Positions 23,839 to 32,622 of a stretch of DNA of 60,629 nucleotides are shown piece by piece. How positions within the stretch are numbered: the first letter of the stretch is position 1; every line of letters starts with the position of its first letter. The DNA comes from an uncultured Lachnospiraceae bacterium (lineage in GTDB: Bacteria > Bacillota > Clostridia > Lachnospirales > Lachnospiraceae). The stretch lies in the NCBI GenBank assembly GCA_910588865.1, contig CAJUSJ010000016.1, positions 1 through 60,629 of the forward strand, written 5' to 3'. The translations under genes were made by a program, and so were the position numbers. The notes below the pieces were generated by a model that was given only the letters and a program-made list of their open reading frames with translations, did no database searches and had not been told where the DNA came from.

Positions 23839-25040
23839 TGTTCTTCACCGCCTTTTACATTATTATTTACCATAGCATTGGGGCCGATCTTCGCGTTGTC
23901 CCCGATATAGATGCCTGAGCCGACCGTGGCAACGCCCTTCTCGGTATCCGTAGGCATAGCGCCCACAACGGCGTTTGCTCCGATGACGACATTCTCCGCG
24001 ATGATGCAGTGCTTCACCTGGGCGCCGGCCTTGATGGTGGTGCCGCCCATGACAACCGCGTCCTCAACCACTGCGCCCGGCTCAACCTTTACGCCCGCGA
24101 AGAGGATGGAGTGCTTAACTGTGCCTTCCACGCGGCAGCCGTCGGTGATCATGGAGTTCTCAACTACAGCGTCGCCGCTGATCTTGTGTCCGGTCATACC
24201 GCTGTTGCGGCTGTAGATCTTCCAGTTCTCGTCAAACAGGTTGATGCCGCTGTGCTCCGGATCCAGAACTTCCATGTTAGCTTCCCAGAGGGAGGAGATG
24301 GTTCCTACATCCTTCCAGTAGCCGTCAAAGTGGTACGCGTACATATTGCGGTTATCCCTCAACAGGTTGGGGATAATGTTGTTGCCAAAGTCATTTTCAG
24401 AGTTGGGGTCAGCCTCGTCTTCAACCAAGTATTTCTTTAAGATATCCCAGTTAAATATGTAGATACCCATGGAAGCTAAGTTAGACTTGGGGTTCTTGGG
24501 TTTTTCCTGGAACTCCGTGATCTTGTCGTTCTCGTCAGCTACCATAAGGCCGAAGCGGGAAGCTTCATCCCACGGAACTTCCATAACGGCAACGCTGAAC
24601 TCCGCGCCTTTTTCCTTGTGGAACCGAAGAAAATCGCTGTAGTCCTGCTTGCAGATCTGGTCGCCGGAAAGGATAATTACATACTGCGGGTTGTAACGCT
24701 CGATAAAGGAAATGTTCTGATAGATGGCGTTGGCAGTTCCCTTGTACCAGTCAGAGCCGGAAGCTTGCTGATAGGGCGGGAGCACATGAACGCCGCCGTA
24801 GAGACGGTCTAAGTCCCAGGGCTGTCCATTGCCGATATACTCGTTCAGAACCAGCGGCTGATACTGGGTCAGGATGCCCACGGTATCAATGCCGGAGTTA
24901 ACGCAGTTCGACAGCGGGAAATCGATGATACGATACTTGCCGCCAAAAGGAACTGCAGGTTTTGCCAGCTTCTGGGTAAGAGCGTATAAACGGGAACCCT
25001 GTCCGCCGGCAAGAAGCATTGCAATCATTTCTTTTGCCAT
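23832..25040 (-). CDS. glgC: Glucose-1-phosphate adenylyltransferase catalytic subunit GlgC
   Basis: A 402-residue enzyme that makes ADP-glucose from ATP and glucose 1-phosphate. The catalytic loop LLAGGQGSRLYALT (9-22), KPAVPFGGKYRIIDF, the sugar site VEEKP-like ITEFQEKPKNP and the beta-helix C-terminus are complete. RBS AGGGGG is 9 bases before the ATG at 25040. First gene of a two-gene glg operon; glycogen synthase and branching enzyme are not in the window. Confidence 0.95.
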   Translation of the reverse strand: MAKEMIAMLLAGGQGSRLYALTQKLAKPAVPFGGKYRIIDFPLSNCVNSGIDTVGILTQYQPLVLNEYIGNGQPWDLDRLYGGVHVLPPYQQASGSDWYKGTANAIYQNISFIERYNPQYVIILSGDQICKQDYSDFLRFHKEKGAEFSVAVMEVPWDEASRFGLMVADENDKITEFQEKPKNPKSNLASMGIYIFNWDILKKYLVEDEADPNSENDFGNNIIPNLLRDNRNMYAYHFDGYWKDVGTISSLWEANMEVLDPEHSGINLFDENWKIYSRNSGMTGHKISGDAVVENSMITDGCRVEGTVKHSILFAGVKVEPGAVVEDAVVMGGTTIKAGAQVKHCIIAENVVIGANAVVGAMPTDTEKGVATVGSGIYIGDNAKIGPNAMVNNNVKGGEEQW

Positions 25041-25141
25041 AATATATCCCCCTGATATAGTTAATTAATGCTGATGTTAAAATTGTATCACATAATAGAA
25101 GAAAACGGTAGTTTTTTTTATGTTTTTTGGGAAAAGAATGC

Positions 25142-25170
25142 TTTACGAGTGGGAAAAGTTGGTTTATAAT
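25142..25170 (+). promoter_or_regulatory. Promoter of the small gene at 25223
   Basis: TTTACG at 25142-25147, 17-bp spacer, perfect TATAAT at 25165-25170. Confidence 0.7.
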
Positions 25171-25222
25171 GAACAATAGCGGAATATCTGCACAATAAAA
25201 AGCTAATTGGAGGGAAAAGAAT

Positions 25223-25456
25223 ATGGTAAAGATCAACTGTACGATGAAACAGAAAGAGATTCAGGCAATGTTTGACGGGAAGGAATATAAAGGGGTGACC
25301 TTCCATTTTACAAAGAAAGTAGGCATGTCCCTGGTCTTTGATATCGACAATCCGGAGGGAAAGAGCGGGGATGATGTGAAGGGCATCGTGAAGTCCGCTC
25401 TGAAGGCGGATCCCATCCTGAAGGTTCTCATGGTAACCGTTGATGTGAATCTGTAA
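25223..25456 (+). CDS. Small conserved-looking protein of unknown function
   Basis: A 77-codon gene with its own promoter and a GGAGGG ribosome site 8 bases before the ATG. The product is soluble, with alternating charged and hydrophobic residues (KINCTMKQKEIQAMF at the start, DPILKVLMVTVDVNL at the end), and no signal or membrane segment. I do not recognise a family. The strong expression signals support a real gene. It is divergent from glgC, with a shared 180-bp region. Confidence 0.7.
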   Translation: MVKINCTMKQKEIQAMFDGKEYKGVTFHFTKKVGMSLVFDIDNPEGKSGDDVKGIVKSALKADPILKVLMVTVDVNL

Positions 25457-25532
25457 TTGAGACAAGGAACCGAGTACCCGGCGCTGGAGCGGGGGAAGTG
25501 ACGCGAGCCGCGGCCAGAGAAGGTCCGCGAAA

Positions 25533-25591
25533 GGGCAGACAAGACAGACCGGTACCATTTTGGTCTGCCTTTGGTCTGCCCTTTGTCTGCC
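25533..25591 (+). promoter_or_regulatory. Cluster of GGCAGAC/GTCTGCC repeats before the GntR gene
   Basis: GGCAGAC (25534) and GACAGACC (25543) face GGTCTGCC (25562), GGTCTGCC (25573) and GTCTGCC (25585). The direct copies repeat every 11-12 bases, about one helical turn. The inverted copies can form a hairpin (25533-25540 with 25574-25581). This could be a multi-site operator or a leader stem-loop; no T tract follows. Confidence 0.5.
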
Positions 25592-25642
25592 GCTTGGGCT
25601 TACAAAGGCCGATGGGCAAAAACACGGATGAGGAGAGAGGAT

Positions 25643-26407
25643 ATGGGAAACTCTGGAAGGCAGGATGCTGCCCAACTGGATTTTATACAGGGCATCGGGG
25701 ACCCGGTCTCCCTGGCGGATCAGGTGGCCAGGAAGATCACCACGCTGATCAAGGAGCAGGATCTGAAGGTAGGGCAGCGGCTGCCTAATGAATTTGAGCT
25801 GGCTTCCCAGCTGAAAGTAGGGCGGGGCACTGTCCGGGAGGCGGTCAAGCAGCTGGTGGCCCGCAACGTGCTGGAGATCCAGAGGGGAAAAGGGACTTTC
25901 GTAAAACAGATGCCGGGGATGATCGCGGATCCTCTGGGGCTGGAATTTATGAAAGATAAAGCGGCTTTGGCCCGGGATCTTCTTCAGGTGCGGCTTCAGA
26001 TTGAGCCCTGGTGCGCCGGGCTGGCTGCCGTCAATGCCTCAGGGGATCAGGTGGCCGGTTTGTGGGAGCAGTGGGAGGCCTTAAACGGCACAGCGGGAGA
26101 AGGGGTTGGGGAAGATGAGGAGAGAACCGCCAGATATATTGAGGAGGACATGAAATTTCACACCCTGATCGGCGAGATATCCGGCAACCTGGTGGTCCCC
26201 AGGCTGATCCCGGTGATCTGCAGCGGTGTGGAGCTGCACACCAGGATCAGCAAAGGCCGCCGGGATGCCAATCTCATCGCCATGGACACCCATTTTGAGG
26301 TGGTAAAGTGCATCTCCTCTCGTCAGGCGGAAAAAGCGGAGAAGGCCATGTACAACCACCTGATCCAGAACCTGGAGAGCATTGAAAAGTATCTGAAAAA
26401 GAGCTGA
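25643..26407 (+). CDS. FadR-subfamily GntR transcriptional regulator 1
   Basis: A 254-residue regulator. The N-terminal winged helix reads LPNEFELASQLKVGRGTVREAVKQLVARNVLEIQRGKGTFV (about 38-80, quoted in part: VGRGTVREAV is the recognition helix). The C-terminal FCD ligand-binding domain (100-245) is all-helical with DMKFHTLIG and His residues that usually bind a metal and a carboxylate ligand. ATG at 25643 follows AGGAGAGAGG; the frame is open further upstream without a ribosome site. It is a clear paralogue of the regulator at 33335. It converges on the amidohydrolase gene. Probable regulator of the locus to its right. Confidence 0.88.
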   Translation: MGNSGRQDAAQLDFIQGIGDPVSLADQVARKITTLIKEQDLKVGQRLPNEFELASQLKVGRGTVREAVKQLVARNVLEIQRGKGTFVKQMPGMIADPLGLEFMKDKAALARDLLQVRLQIEPWCAGLAAVNASGDQVAGLWEQWEALNGTAGEGVGEDEERTARYIEEDMKFHTLIGEISGNLVVPRLIPVICSGVELHTRISKGRRDANLIAMDTHFEVVKCISSRQAEKAEKAMYNHLIQNLESIEKYLKKS

Positions 26408-26431
26408 GGATTGCCGGCTTTTTGCGGGCGG

Positions 26432-28075
26432 TTATCTGTTTGCGGACCGGTAGACGGTTTCTCCTCCGATGATGGTTTCAAGGACCCGTACGCGCAAAAG
26501 GTCGTCTTCATCCACTGTCATCAAATCCTGGTCAAGAACCACGAAGTCAGCCAGCTTCCCTTTCTCCAGACTTCCTTTGTCCCGCTCCGTGAACTGGGCA
26601 TAGGCTCCCCAGATGGTATATCCTTTTAGAGCCTGCTCCCGGGTCATGGCGTTTTCCGGGAAAAATCCTCCTTTGGGTTCAAGGTTTCCGTTTGTGCGGG
26701 TCACGGCGGAGTGGATACCGTCCAGAGGGTCAGGCGGAGCCACGGGGGCGTCAGAACCGCAGGAGATCCGGCCTAAAATTTCCAGCACCAATCCCGCCGC
26801 GTACGCGCCTTTGGCCCTTGTTTCCCCGAGACGGCGCAGGGCCATGGAAGCGCTGTTGGGGGCGTGAGTGGGCTGCATGCTGGCCCAGACCCCGAGCTTT
26901 GCCGCTCTTTCCCTGGAATCCCCGGTTATGGTCTGAAAATGCTCGATATGGAAGCGGTGATCTGGCACAGGAACCTCATCTAACACCTGCTGGTAGATCC
27001 TCAGCACCTGGTCGATGGCAGCGTCGCCGATCGCGTGGGTGATGGCCTGCATATGGTGACGGGCCGCCTCACTCACCTCCTGGTAAAACTGCTGGTCCGT
27101 GTACATCCTTGTGCCGAAATGTCCGGGGCGGTCGGAATATTCTTCTGTCAAGGCAGCGCTCTGGGCCCCCACAGACCCGTCGGCCAGAAACTTTACGGCT
27201 CTGACCGTGTAATGCTTGTCATATAAGTCGATCTCAGGGCATTTCAGAAAATATTCATAGAGCTTAGGGTCAGCGTTTTGTCCCAGGGCATTGCGCAGAG
27301 CCCCGTGGAACCTGAGCTTGTACATCCCTTTTTCATATAATTCTTTCAGATCACACACATTTTCCCAGTCAGTAGACATATCGTTGACGCTTGTGACGCC
27401 GTAGGCCAGAAGTTGTTTCTGAGCAGCCAGAAGAGCCTTTACGCGGCGCTCCTTGTCAGGCTTTGGTATGTAATATTTGATCATGTCCGCGGCCTTGTTG
27501 GCCACACAGCCGTGAAGAGTTTTGTCCGGGTTCCGGAAGAATTCGCCTCCCTCCGGGTCAGGTGTGTCATCGGTGATGCCGCAGGCGGAAAAAGCCTGGG
27601 TGTTGACCCAGATCATGTGGCCGTCCATGCGGGGCAGCATCACTGGATTGTGGGGGGATACAGCATCCAGTTCCTGCCTGGTGGGGTAGGAAGGGTCAGA
27701 CCACACCTCATTGTTCCAGCCCATGCCGCCTACCAGCCATGTGCCGGGTTCCAGCTCCTTTACCGCCTCCCCCACGGCCTTTAGGATCTCCTGGCGGGAC
27801 AAGTCCCGGATCCGCAACCGCAGCAGAGATTCCCCATAGGACTGGAGATGGGCGTGGCCTTCGATAAATCCCGGGACCACCGTATGGCCTTTTAGGTCCG
27901 TAACCAGGGTGTTGGGGCCAATAAGCTTTTGGGCAGTCTCGTCATCTCCTACATAAATCAGCTTCTGGCCCTCGCAGGCCAGCGCGGTGGCCAGGGGAGC
28001 CTGGTCATCTTCTGTGTAAATATGGCCGCCCAGCCAGACATGGCGCGCGTAAGTGGTGGTTTCATTTTTGTCCAT
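26432..28075 (-). CDS. YtcJ-like amidohydrolase
   Basis: A 547-residue metal-dependent hydrolase of the amidohydrolase superfamily (amidohydrolase 3 type). Metal ligands and active-site segments appear in order: GFIEGHAHLQSYG near 70, RMDGHMIWVN near 150, a carbamylatable Lys in VRAVKFLADGSVG near 290, THAIGDAAID near 345, IEHFQTI, and GSDAPVAPPDPL near 465. YtcJ relatives hydrolyse C-N bonds in N-acyl or formamide substrates; the exact substrate is unknown. It is divergent from the Liv-type ABC operon and shares its regulatory region, so it probably acts on the imported compound. No signal peptide, so cytoplasmic. Confidence 0.85.
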   Translation of the reverse strand: MDKNETTTYARHVWLGGHIYTEDDQAPLATALACEGQKLIYVGDDETAQKLIGPNTLVTDLKGHTVVPGFIEGHAHLQSYGESLLRLRIRDLSRQEILKAVGEAVKELEPGTWLVGGMGWNNEVWSDPSYPTRQELDAVSPHNPVMLPRMDGHMIWVNTQAFSACGITDDTPDPEGGEFFRNPDKTLHGCVANKAADMIKYYIPKPDKERRVKALLAAQKQLLAYGVTSVNDMSTDWENVCDLKELYEKGMYKLRFHGALRNALGQNADPKLYEYFLKCPEIDLYDKHYTVRAVKFLADGSVGAQSAALTEEYSDRPGHFGTRMYTDQQFYQEVSEAARHHMQAITHAIGDAAIDQVLRIYQQVLDEVPVPDHRFHIEHFQTITGDSRERAAKLGVWASMQPTHAPNSASMALRRLGETRAKGAYAAGLVLEILGRISCGSDAPVAPPDPLDGIHSAVTRTNGNLEPKGGFFPENAMTREQALKGYTIWGAYAQFTERDKGSLEKGKLADFVVLDQDLMTVDEDDLLRVRVLETIIGGETVYRSANR

Positions 28076-28105
28076 AGTAACCCTCCAATATAAGATGATA
28101 GTTTC

Positions 28106-28134
28106 ACTATAACATAGTTGTGGTGGAAACTCAA
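28106..28134 (-). promoter_or_regulatory. Promoter of the amidohydrolase
   Basis: On the minus strand TTGAGT (28134-28129), 17-bp spacer, TATAGT (28111-28106), about 30 bases before the start codon. Confidence 0.7.
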
Positions 28135-28140
28135 TACGAA

Positions 28141-28154
28141 ATACGACGTCGTAT
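28141..28154. promoter_or_regulatory. Perfect palindrome, putative GntR operator 1
   Basis: ATACGACGTCGTAT is a perfect 14-bp palindrome just upstream of the amidohydrolase -35. Its half-site GTCGTAT recurs at 28326-28332 in the ABC operon leader. Confidence 0.55.
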
Positions 28155-28267
28155 GACTTTGAATTTAAAAAAACCGTAGCAAATGAATGAAACAGTTATA
28201 ATGCACAAAAAAATAAAAGAGATCACCTTGTTTAAAATAAAATATTACAACTAAAATAAAAAAACTG

Positions 28268-28296
28268 TTGACAAATATTGATAAAGTTGCTATATT
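28268..28296 (+). promoter_or_regulatory. Promoter of the Liv-type ABC operon
   Basis: Perfect TTGACA at 28268-28273, 17-bp spacer, TATATT at 28291-28296. The stretch 28155-28267 between the two promoters is A/T-rich with nothing else I can support. Confidence 0.8.
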
Positions 28297-28311
28297 TTAA
28301 TTACAGTAAAC

Positions 28312-28332
28312 ATAAGACGTGTGATGTCGTAT
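28312..28332. promoter_or_regulatory. Putative GntR operator 2 in the ABC operon leader
   Basis: Half-sites ATAAGAC (28312-28318) and GTCGTAT (28326-28332) with a 7-base gap, centred about 25 bases after the -10. This location suits repression by a DNA-bound regulator. The half-sites match operator 1 with one change. Confidence 0.45.
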
Positions 28333-28387
28333 CTAATTGGCCGGCAAAGAGAGGACATCAAAGTACGGAGATCAAAAGAGGGAGAAA

Positions 28388-29677
28388 ATGATGAAAAAAA
28401 CATTTAAGAAGATTTTGGCTCCGCTTACAGCGGCAGCGGTAATGAGTATGATGCTCAGCGGTTGTTCTGGTTCTGGCTCAGAGGAAGCTTCCGCAGGGTC
28501 TTCCTCCGCCACGGCGGCACCGGCCCAGGCGGCGGGGGATCAGGCGGGAGACAGCGGTTCTTCCGATTCAGAGGGAAAGCCGGTGGTAAAGGTGGGAGTT
28601 ATGTGTCCCCTGTCCGGGACCTCCGCGAGATTCGGGGAATTGTACCAGGCATCAATCAACGCGGCGATGAAAGCTGTCAACGAAGACGGTCTTCTCAAGG
28701 ATTACACATTGGAATTTGAGTATGTGGATGACAAGGGAGCCACAGACGGGGCCCCCACCGCGGCTGCCTATGTTCTGGATCAGTACGGTGCCCACGTATC
28801 CATCGGACATCTGCTGACTACCATGATCCTTGTGTCCGGTCCCATGTTTGAGGAGGCCCAGGTGCCCCTGTTGGGAATCGTGTCCGGCCCAGCGTCCGTG
28901 TCCCAGGGATTTGAGTACCTGTGCATTGAGACGGGAACAGACTTGATCCAGGCAGAGACCCTGGTACAGTACCTGGTTGAGGAGAGAGGCTTAGAGAAGA
29001 TCGGCCTGATCCACATCAACACAGAGGGAGGAACCTCCGCCGCGGACCAGATCGAAAAGGTTTTAAAAGAAAAGTACAATCTAGACCTGGTGACAAGAGA
29101 CGCCATGACCAATGACGATACGGATTTTACGGCACAGGTGCTGAAGATGAAGGACGGCGGTGCCCAGACCGTGATCTTCTGGGGCTTAAACCAGTCCCAG
29201 GGCAATGTGTGTATGCAGAATATTGAGCAGAACTGGGGCAAAGTTCCGGAAGAGATCCTTTTCGCGGGCGGCACCAGCATGGCTCAGAACCAGATGCTGG
29301 AGACATGGGACGCGGGGGACCTGGAAGGCCTGGTGTTCCCGGTCGGATATATCCCCGATGAGAGCGATCCGGCTATCGTAAGGTTTATAGAGGATTTCAG
29401 GGAGGCGGACAACCTAAACCAGGATCCGGCAGATGTTCCGGCCCGGGTGTATGATTCGGTATTCCACCTGGTGACAGCTTTGAACAACCTTGGGCCCTAT
29501 GATGTGAATGCGGATGATTTCAGCGTAAAACTTAACGAGCAGCTGAGAAAAGCTTCTTTTGACGGAGTACAGGGACATTTCGATTACAGTGTCTTTGACG
29601 ACGGCGAGGGCTTAGGCCAGATGAACATCGGGGAGTGGGGGCCAGACTACACCCAGACCAAGGTTTTTCCGAAATAA
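28388..29677 (+). CDS. Liv-type ABC transporter substrate-binding lipoprotein
   Basis: About 429 residues. A lipoprotein signal ends at LSGC near residue 25, followed by a Ser/Ala-rich linker. The type I periplasmic-binding fold begins VKVGVMCPLSGTSARFGELYQ, the usual start of LivK/AmiC-like proteins, and continues with GAPTAAAYVLDQ, IGLIHINTEGG and YDSVFHLVTAL. ATG at 28388 (or 28391) follows GGGAG; the frame is open to 28337 but that part has no ribosome site. It would capture an amino acid, amide or short acid outside the membrane. First gene of the ABC operon, followed by a terminator-like hairpin. Confidence 0.9.
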   Translation: MMKKTFKKILAPLTAAAVMSMMLSGCSGSGSEEASAGSSSATAAPAQAAGDQAGDSGSSDSEGKPVVKVGVMCPLSGTSARFGELYQASINAAMKAVNEDGLLKDYTLEFEYVDDKGATDGAPTAAAYVLDQYGAHVSIGHLLTTMILVSGPMFEEAQVPLLGIVSGPASVSQGFEYLCIETGTDLIQAETLVQYLVEERGLEKIGLIHINTEGGTSAADQIEKVLKEKYNLDLVTRDAMTNDDTDFTAQVLKMKDGGAQTVIFWGLNQSQGNVCMQNIEQNWGKVPEEILFAGGTSMAQNQMLETWDAGDLEGLVFPVGYIPDESDPAIVRFIEDFREADNLNQDPADVPARVYDSVFHLVTALNNLGPYDVNADDFSVKLNEQLRKASFDGVQGHFDYSVFDDGEGLGQMNIGEWGPDYTQTKVFPK

Positions 29678-29718
29678 ATAGAAAACGGCAGGGGCTGTTA
29701 AAGGACAACTCCCAAGTG

Positions 29719-29756
29719 AGAGTGGGGATCCGCCATAATGAGGTTCCCACTCTTTT
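29719..29756 (+). terminator. Intra-operon hairpin between the binding protein and permease genes
   Basis: AGAGTGGG / CCCACTCT stem with TTTT after it. Partial termination here would give more binding protein than permease, a common arrangement in ABC operons. The remainder of 29678-29871 shows nothing else. Confidence 0.55.
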
Positions 29757-29871
29757 GCGCACATGGGCCCTGGAAGGGAATTCCGCGGCAAAGCTGACAG
29801 AGCCGGCGGGGCCAAAGGGGAGCCTTTTTTGCTCCATTATACTCTAATTAAGGAAAGGGGAGAACACGGAT

Positions 29872-30759
29872 ATGACCATGTTCGTACAGGCTTTGATCGG
29901 CGGGATATCCCAGGGGGCCATCTACGCGCTGATCGCGCTGGGCTACAGCGTTATTTACAGTACCTTGAAAATGGGGCATTTTGCCCAGGGGGATTTCTAT
30001 ATGCTGGGGGCCTTTATTGGGTTGTTTTTGTCCACACAGCTGGGACTCCCGGCGGTGATCGTGTTTGCGGGGGCAGGTCTTCTGACTTCTCTGGTGATGC
30101 TGGGTCTGGAGAGAGTGGCATACCGCCCCATGTACAACCGCCCGATGAATGCCCTTCTCATCGCCACTCTGGGGATGCAGTATGTGGTGCAGCAGATCGC
30201 CAAACTGATCTGGGGGTCTGATATAAAGAGATTTCCGGCCATGTTTAACAATCAGGCCATCCATATTCCCTTTATGGGGGATTCCGTTGCCGTTACCCCT
30301 CAGAATTTGTGGGTCATGGGCATCTGCGGGACCCTGATGATCGCGCTGGTACTTTTTATGAAAAAGACAAAGACAGGGATCGCCATGAGCGCTGTGTCCA
30401 TGAACCGGAAGGCGGCCTCCCTGATGGGTGTGAAGATCACCACCATTATCACGGCCACCTACACCATCGCCGCCTGTCTGGCGGCAGTGGCGGGAGTGCT
30501 TATGGGACCCGTATACTCGGTAAGCTTTTCCATGGGAGGGTCCATGGGAACCAAGGCCATGACAGCGGCTGTGATGGGAGGCTTCGGAAGCATCCCCGGG
30601 GCCATGCTGGGAGGAGTGCTTTTGGGGATCGCGGAGACTCTGTGTTCCCTCTACATATCCACGGCCTACAAAGACGTGTTTACATTCATTATTCTGCTGG
30701 TGGTTCTGTTCTGGAAACCTCAGGGGATCCTTGGACAGGCAAAGATCACGAAAGTTTAA
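29872..30759 (+). CDS. Liv-type ABC transporter permease (LivH-like)
   Basis: A 295-residue protein with about eight membrane helices. The start QALIGGISQGAIYALIALGYSVIYSTLKMGHFAQGDFYMLGA is the hallmark of LivH permeases (in part: GAIYALIALGYSVIY). The cytoplasmic loop near 185 with MSAVSMNRKAASLMGV contacts the ATPases. RBS GGAAAGGGGAG precedes the ATG. It forms the membrane channel with the LivM-like protein 15 bp downstream. Confidence 0.93.
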   Translation: MTMFVQALIGGISQGAIYALIALGYSVIYSTLKMGHFAQGDFYMLGAFIGLFLSTQLGLPAVIVFAGAGLLTSLVMLGLERVAYRPMYNRPMNALLIATLGMQYVVQQIAKLIWGSDIKRFPAMFNNQAIHIPFMGDSVAVTPQNLWVMGICGTLMIALVLFMKKTKTGIAMSAVSMNRKAASLMGVKITTIITATYTIAACLAAVAGVLMGPVYSVSFSMGGSMGTKAMTAAVMGGFGSIPGAMLGGVLLGIAETLCSLYISTAYKDVFTFIILLVVLFWKPQGILGQAKITKV

Positions 30760-30774
30760 AAGGAGGGCCTGGAT

Positions 30775-31758
30775 ATGCATAAAGCAAAAAAATCTACCTG
30801 GATGGTGATCGCGGTCATGATCGCCGCGGCGCTGGTGGCTCCGGTGGTGGCGGGGCCAAAAAATAATTATATGCTGAACATCCTTATATCCTACTGTTAC
30901 TTTGGGATCCTGGCAGCCAGCCTGAATCTTTTGATCGGCTACACTGGTCAGATGTCCCTGGGACACGCGGCGTTCATGGCCATCGGAGGTTACGCCTATG
31001 CCATCTTAAACAAAACCCTGGGTATGCATTTTCTCATTGCCGTTATTGGGGCAGTGGTTATCTCCTTTATCTGCGGGCTGTTTATCGGACTGGCCTGCTC
31101 CAAGCTGTCCACCATCTTTCTTGCCATGACCACATCAGGCTTTGCCAAAGCGGTGACCCTGACCATTACCAATGAGAAATGGCTTACAGGGGGAGCCAAC
31201 GGGTTTACGGGAATCCCAAAGCTGACCATATTGGGACATAAGCTGGGGAATTTTGAGCTGTACTATGTGGCCCTGGCCATTACCCTTTTCGTGTTTTTGT
31301 TCTGCTATCGTCTCATCTACTCAAAGACAGGACGAGCCATGCAGGCGGTGCGGAACGCGCCCATCGCCGCCGCGGCCATGGGGATCAATGTCAATGGCTA
31401 CAAGTTTTTGGTCTGCGGCATTTCGGCGGCCCTCGCGGGACTGGCGGGGTGTATCTACGCGGTGAACATGAATTATCTGTCCGCGGATATGTTCAATAAG
31501 ACTTCCATCACCCTGCTGACCATGACCGTGTGCGGAGGCATGGGAAGCCTCTTTGGTCCTGTGGCGGGAACTCTGGTCATCGGGACTCTGCCGGAGCTTC
31601 TCAGGGCGTTTTCCGGATATCTGGATGGCGTGTACGGTGTGTTGATCATCCTGGTGATGCTGTTTATGCCTGAGGGAATCTACGGCGGGATCCGGAGCCT
31701 TGCGGAAAAAGTCATGAGCAAAAAGAAGGCCGGTGCCCCGGCTAAAAAGGAGGCCTGA
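30775..31758 (+). CDS. Liv-type ABC transporter permease (LivM-like)
   Basis: A 327-residue membrane protein of the LivM class, with LNLLIGYTGQMSLGHAAFMAIGGY near 45 (in part: GYTGQMSLGHAAFM) and the coupling-loop segment GRAMQAVRNAPIAAAAMGIN near 195. A positively charged tail ends the protein. It is two bases from the LivG start. Confidence 0.93.
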   Translation: MHKAKKSTWMVIAVMIAAALVAPVVAGPKNNYMLNILISYCYFGILAASLNLLIGYTGQMSLGHAAFMAIGGYAYAILNKTLGMHFLIAVIGAVVISFICGLFIGLACSKLSTIFLAMTTSGFAKAVTLTITNEKWLTGGANGFTGIPKLTILGHKLGNFELYYVALAITLFVFLFCYRLIYSKTGRAMQAVRNAPIAAAAMGINVNGYKFLVCGISAALAGLAGCIYAVNMNYLSADMFNKTSITLLTMTVCGGMGSLFGPVAGTLVIGTLPELLRAFSGYLDGVYGVLIILVMLFMPEGIYGGIRSLAEKVMSKKKAGAPAKKEA

Positions 31759-31760
31759 CT

Positions 31761-32537
31761 ATGGGAAATGAGATTTTATTGAAAGCAGAGAAGGTTACCA
31801 TGCGGTTCGGCGGATTAAAGGCAGTGGACCAGGTGGACATGGAGATAAAGCAAGGTGAGATTCACGCCCTCATCGGGCCCAACGGCGCGGGAAAGACCAC
31901 ATTTTTCAATGTGATTTCAGGGATTTACATGCCAACCTCAGGTCAGGTGCTGTTTGACGGCGAGGATATCACCAAGCTAAAGCCCCACCAGGTCACTCAG
32001 AGGGGAATCGCCAGGACATTCCAGAACATCCAGCTGTTTGAGTCCATGTCTGCCCTGGAAAATGTTATGATCGGACATCATACCAGAACCGACTCCACCG
32101 TGCTGGGGACCATGTTCCACACAAAGAAGATGAAGGAAGCGGAGTGGAAATGCTACCACAAGGCAGAGGCTATGCTGGAGTTTGTAGGTCTTGGGGAGGA
32201 GAAGGAGACTTTGGCCAGCAGTCTTCCCTACGGAAAGAAGAGGATTCTGGAGATCGCCAGGGCTCTGGCCAGTGAGCCAAAAATCATCATGCTTGATGAA
32301 CCCTGCGCGGGCATGAACGCGTCGGAGAGCAATGAACTGGCACAGACCATATATAAGATCAGGGATTCAGGGATCACCGTGCTTTTGGTGGAGCACGACA
32401 TGAAGTTTGTCATGGGGATATCGGATATGGTCACCGTGCTGGACCATGGCGGCAAGATCTGCGAGGGCGTGCCGGAGAAGGTGAAGCGGGACCCCCAGGT
32501 GATCGAGGCATATCTGGGTAAGGAGGAGGAAGGCTAA
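31761..32537 (+). CDS. Liv-type ABC transporter ATPase (LivG-like)
   Basis: A 258-residue ATP-binding protein: Walker A GPNGAGKTT near 38, a Q-loop region TFQNIQLF, signature-equivalent SSLPYGKKRILEIARAL near 155, Walker B IIMLDEPCAGMN, and H-loop LLVEHDMKFV. The insert between Q-loop and signature and the C-terminal IEAYLGKE are typical of LivG. Confidence 0.94.
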   Translation: MGNEILLKAEKVTMRFGGLKAVDQVDMEIKQGEIHALIGPNGAGKTTFFNVISGIYMPTSGQVLFDGEDITKLKPHQVTQRGIARTFQNIQLFESMSALENVMIGHHTRTDSTVLGTMFHTKKMKEAEWKCYHKAEAMLEFVGLGEEKETLASSLPYGKKRILEIARALASEPKIIMLDEPCAGMNASESNELAQTIYKIRDSGITVLLVEHDMKFVMGISDMVTVLDHGGKICEGVPEKVKRDPQVIEAYLGKEEEG

Positions 32538-32546
32538 CGCGCGGCA

Positions 32547-32610
32547 TTTTAAGGATGCCTTCCGACGAACTGGCAGGTGCCGCAAGGCGGCGCGTGCTGA
32601 TACCTTAAAA
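32547..32610 (+). other. Inverted repeat before the LivF-like gene
   Basis: TTTTAAGG (32547-32554) and CCTTAAAA (32603-32610) can pair across a 48-base G/C-rich loop, with the second arm touching the ribosome site AAAAGGAGG. It could tune translation of the last ATPase gene. No T run follows. Confidence 0.35.
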
Positions 32611-32622
32611 GGAGGACAAGGA

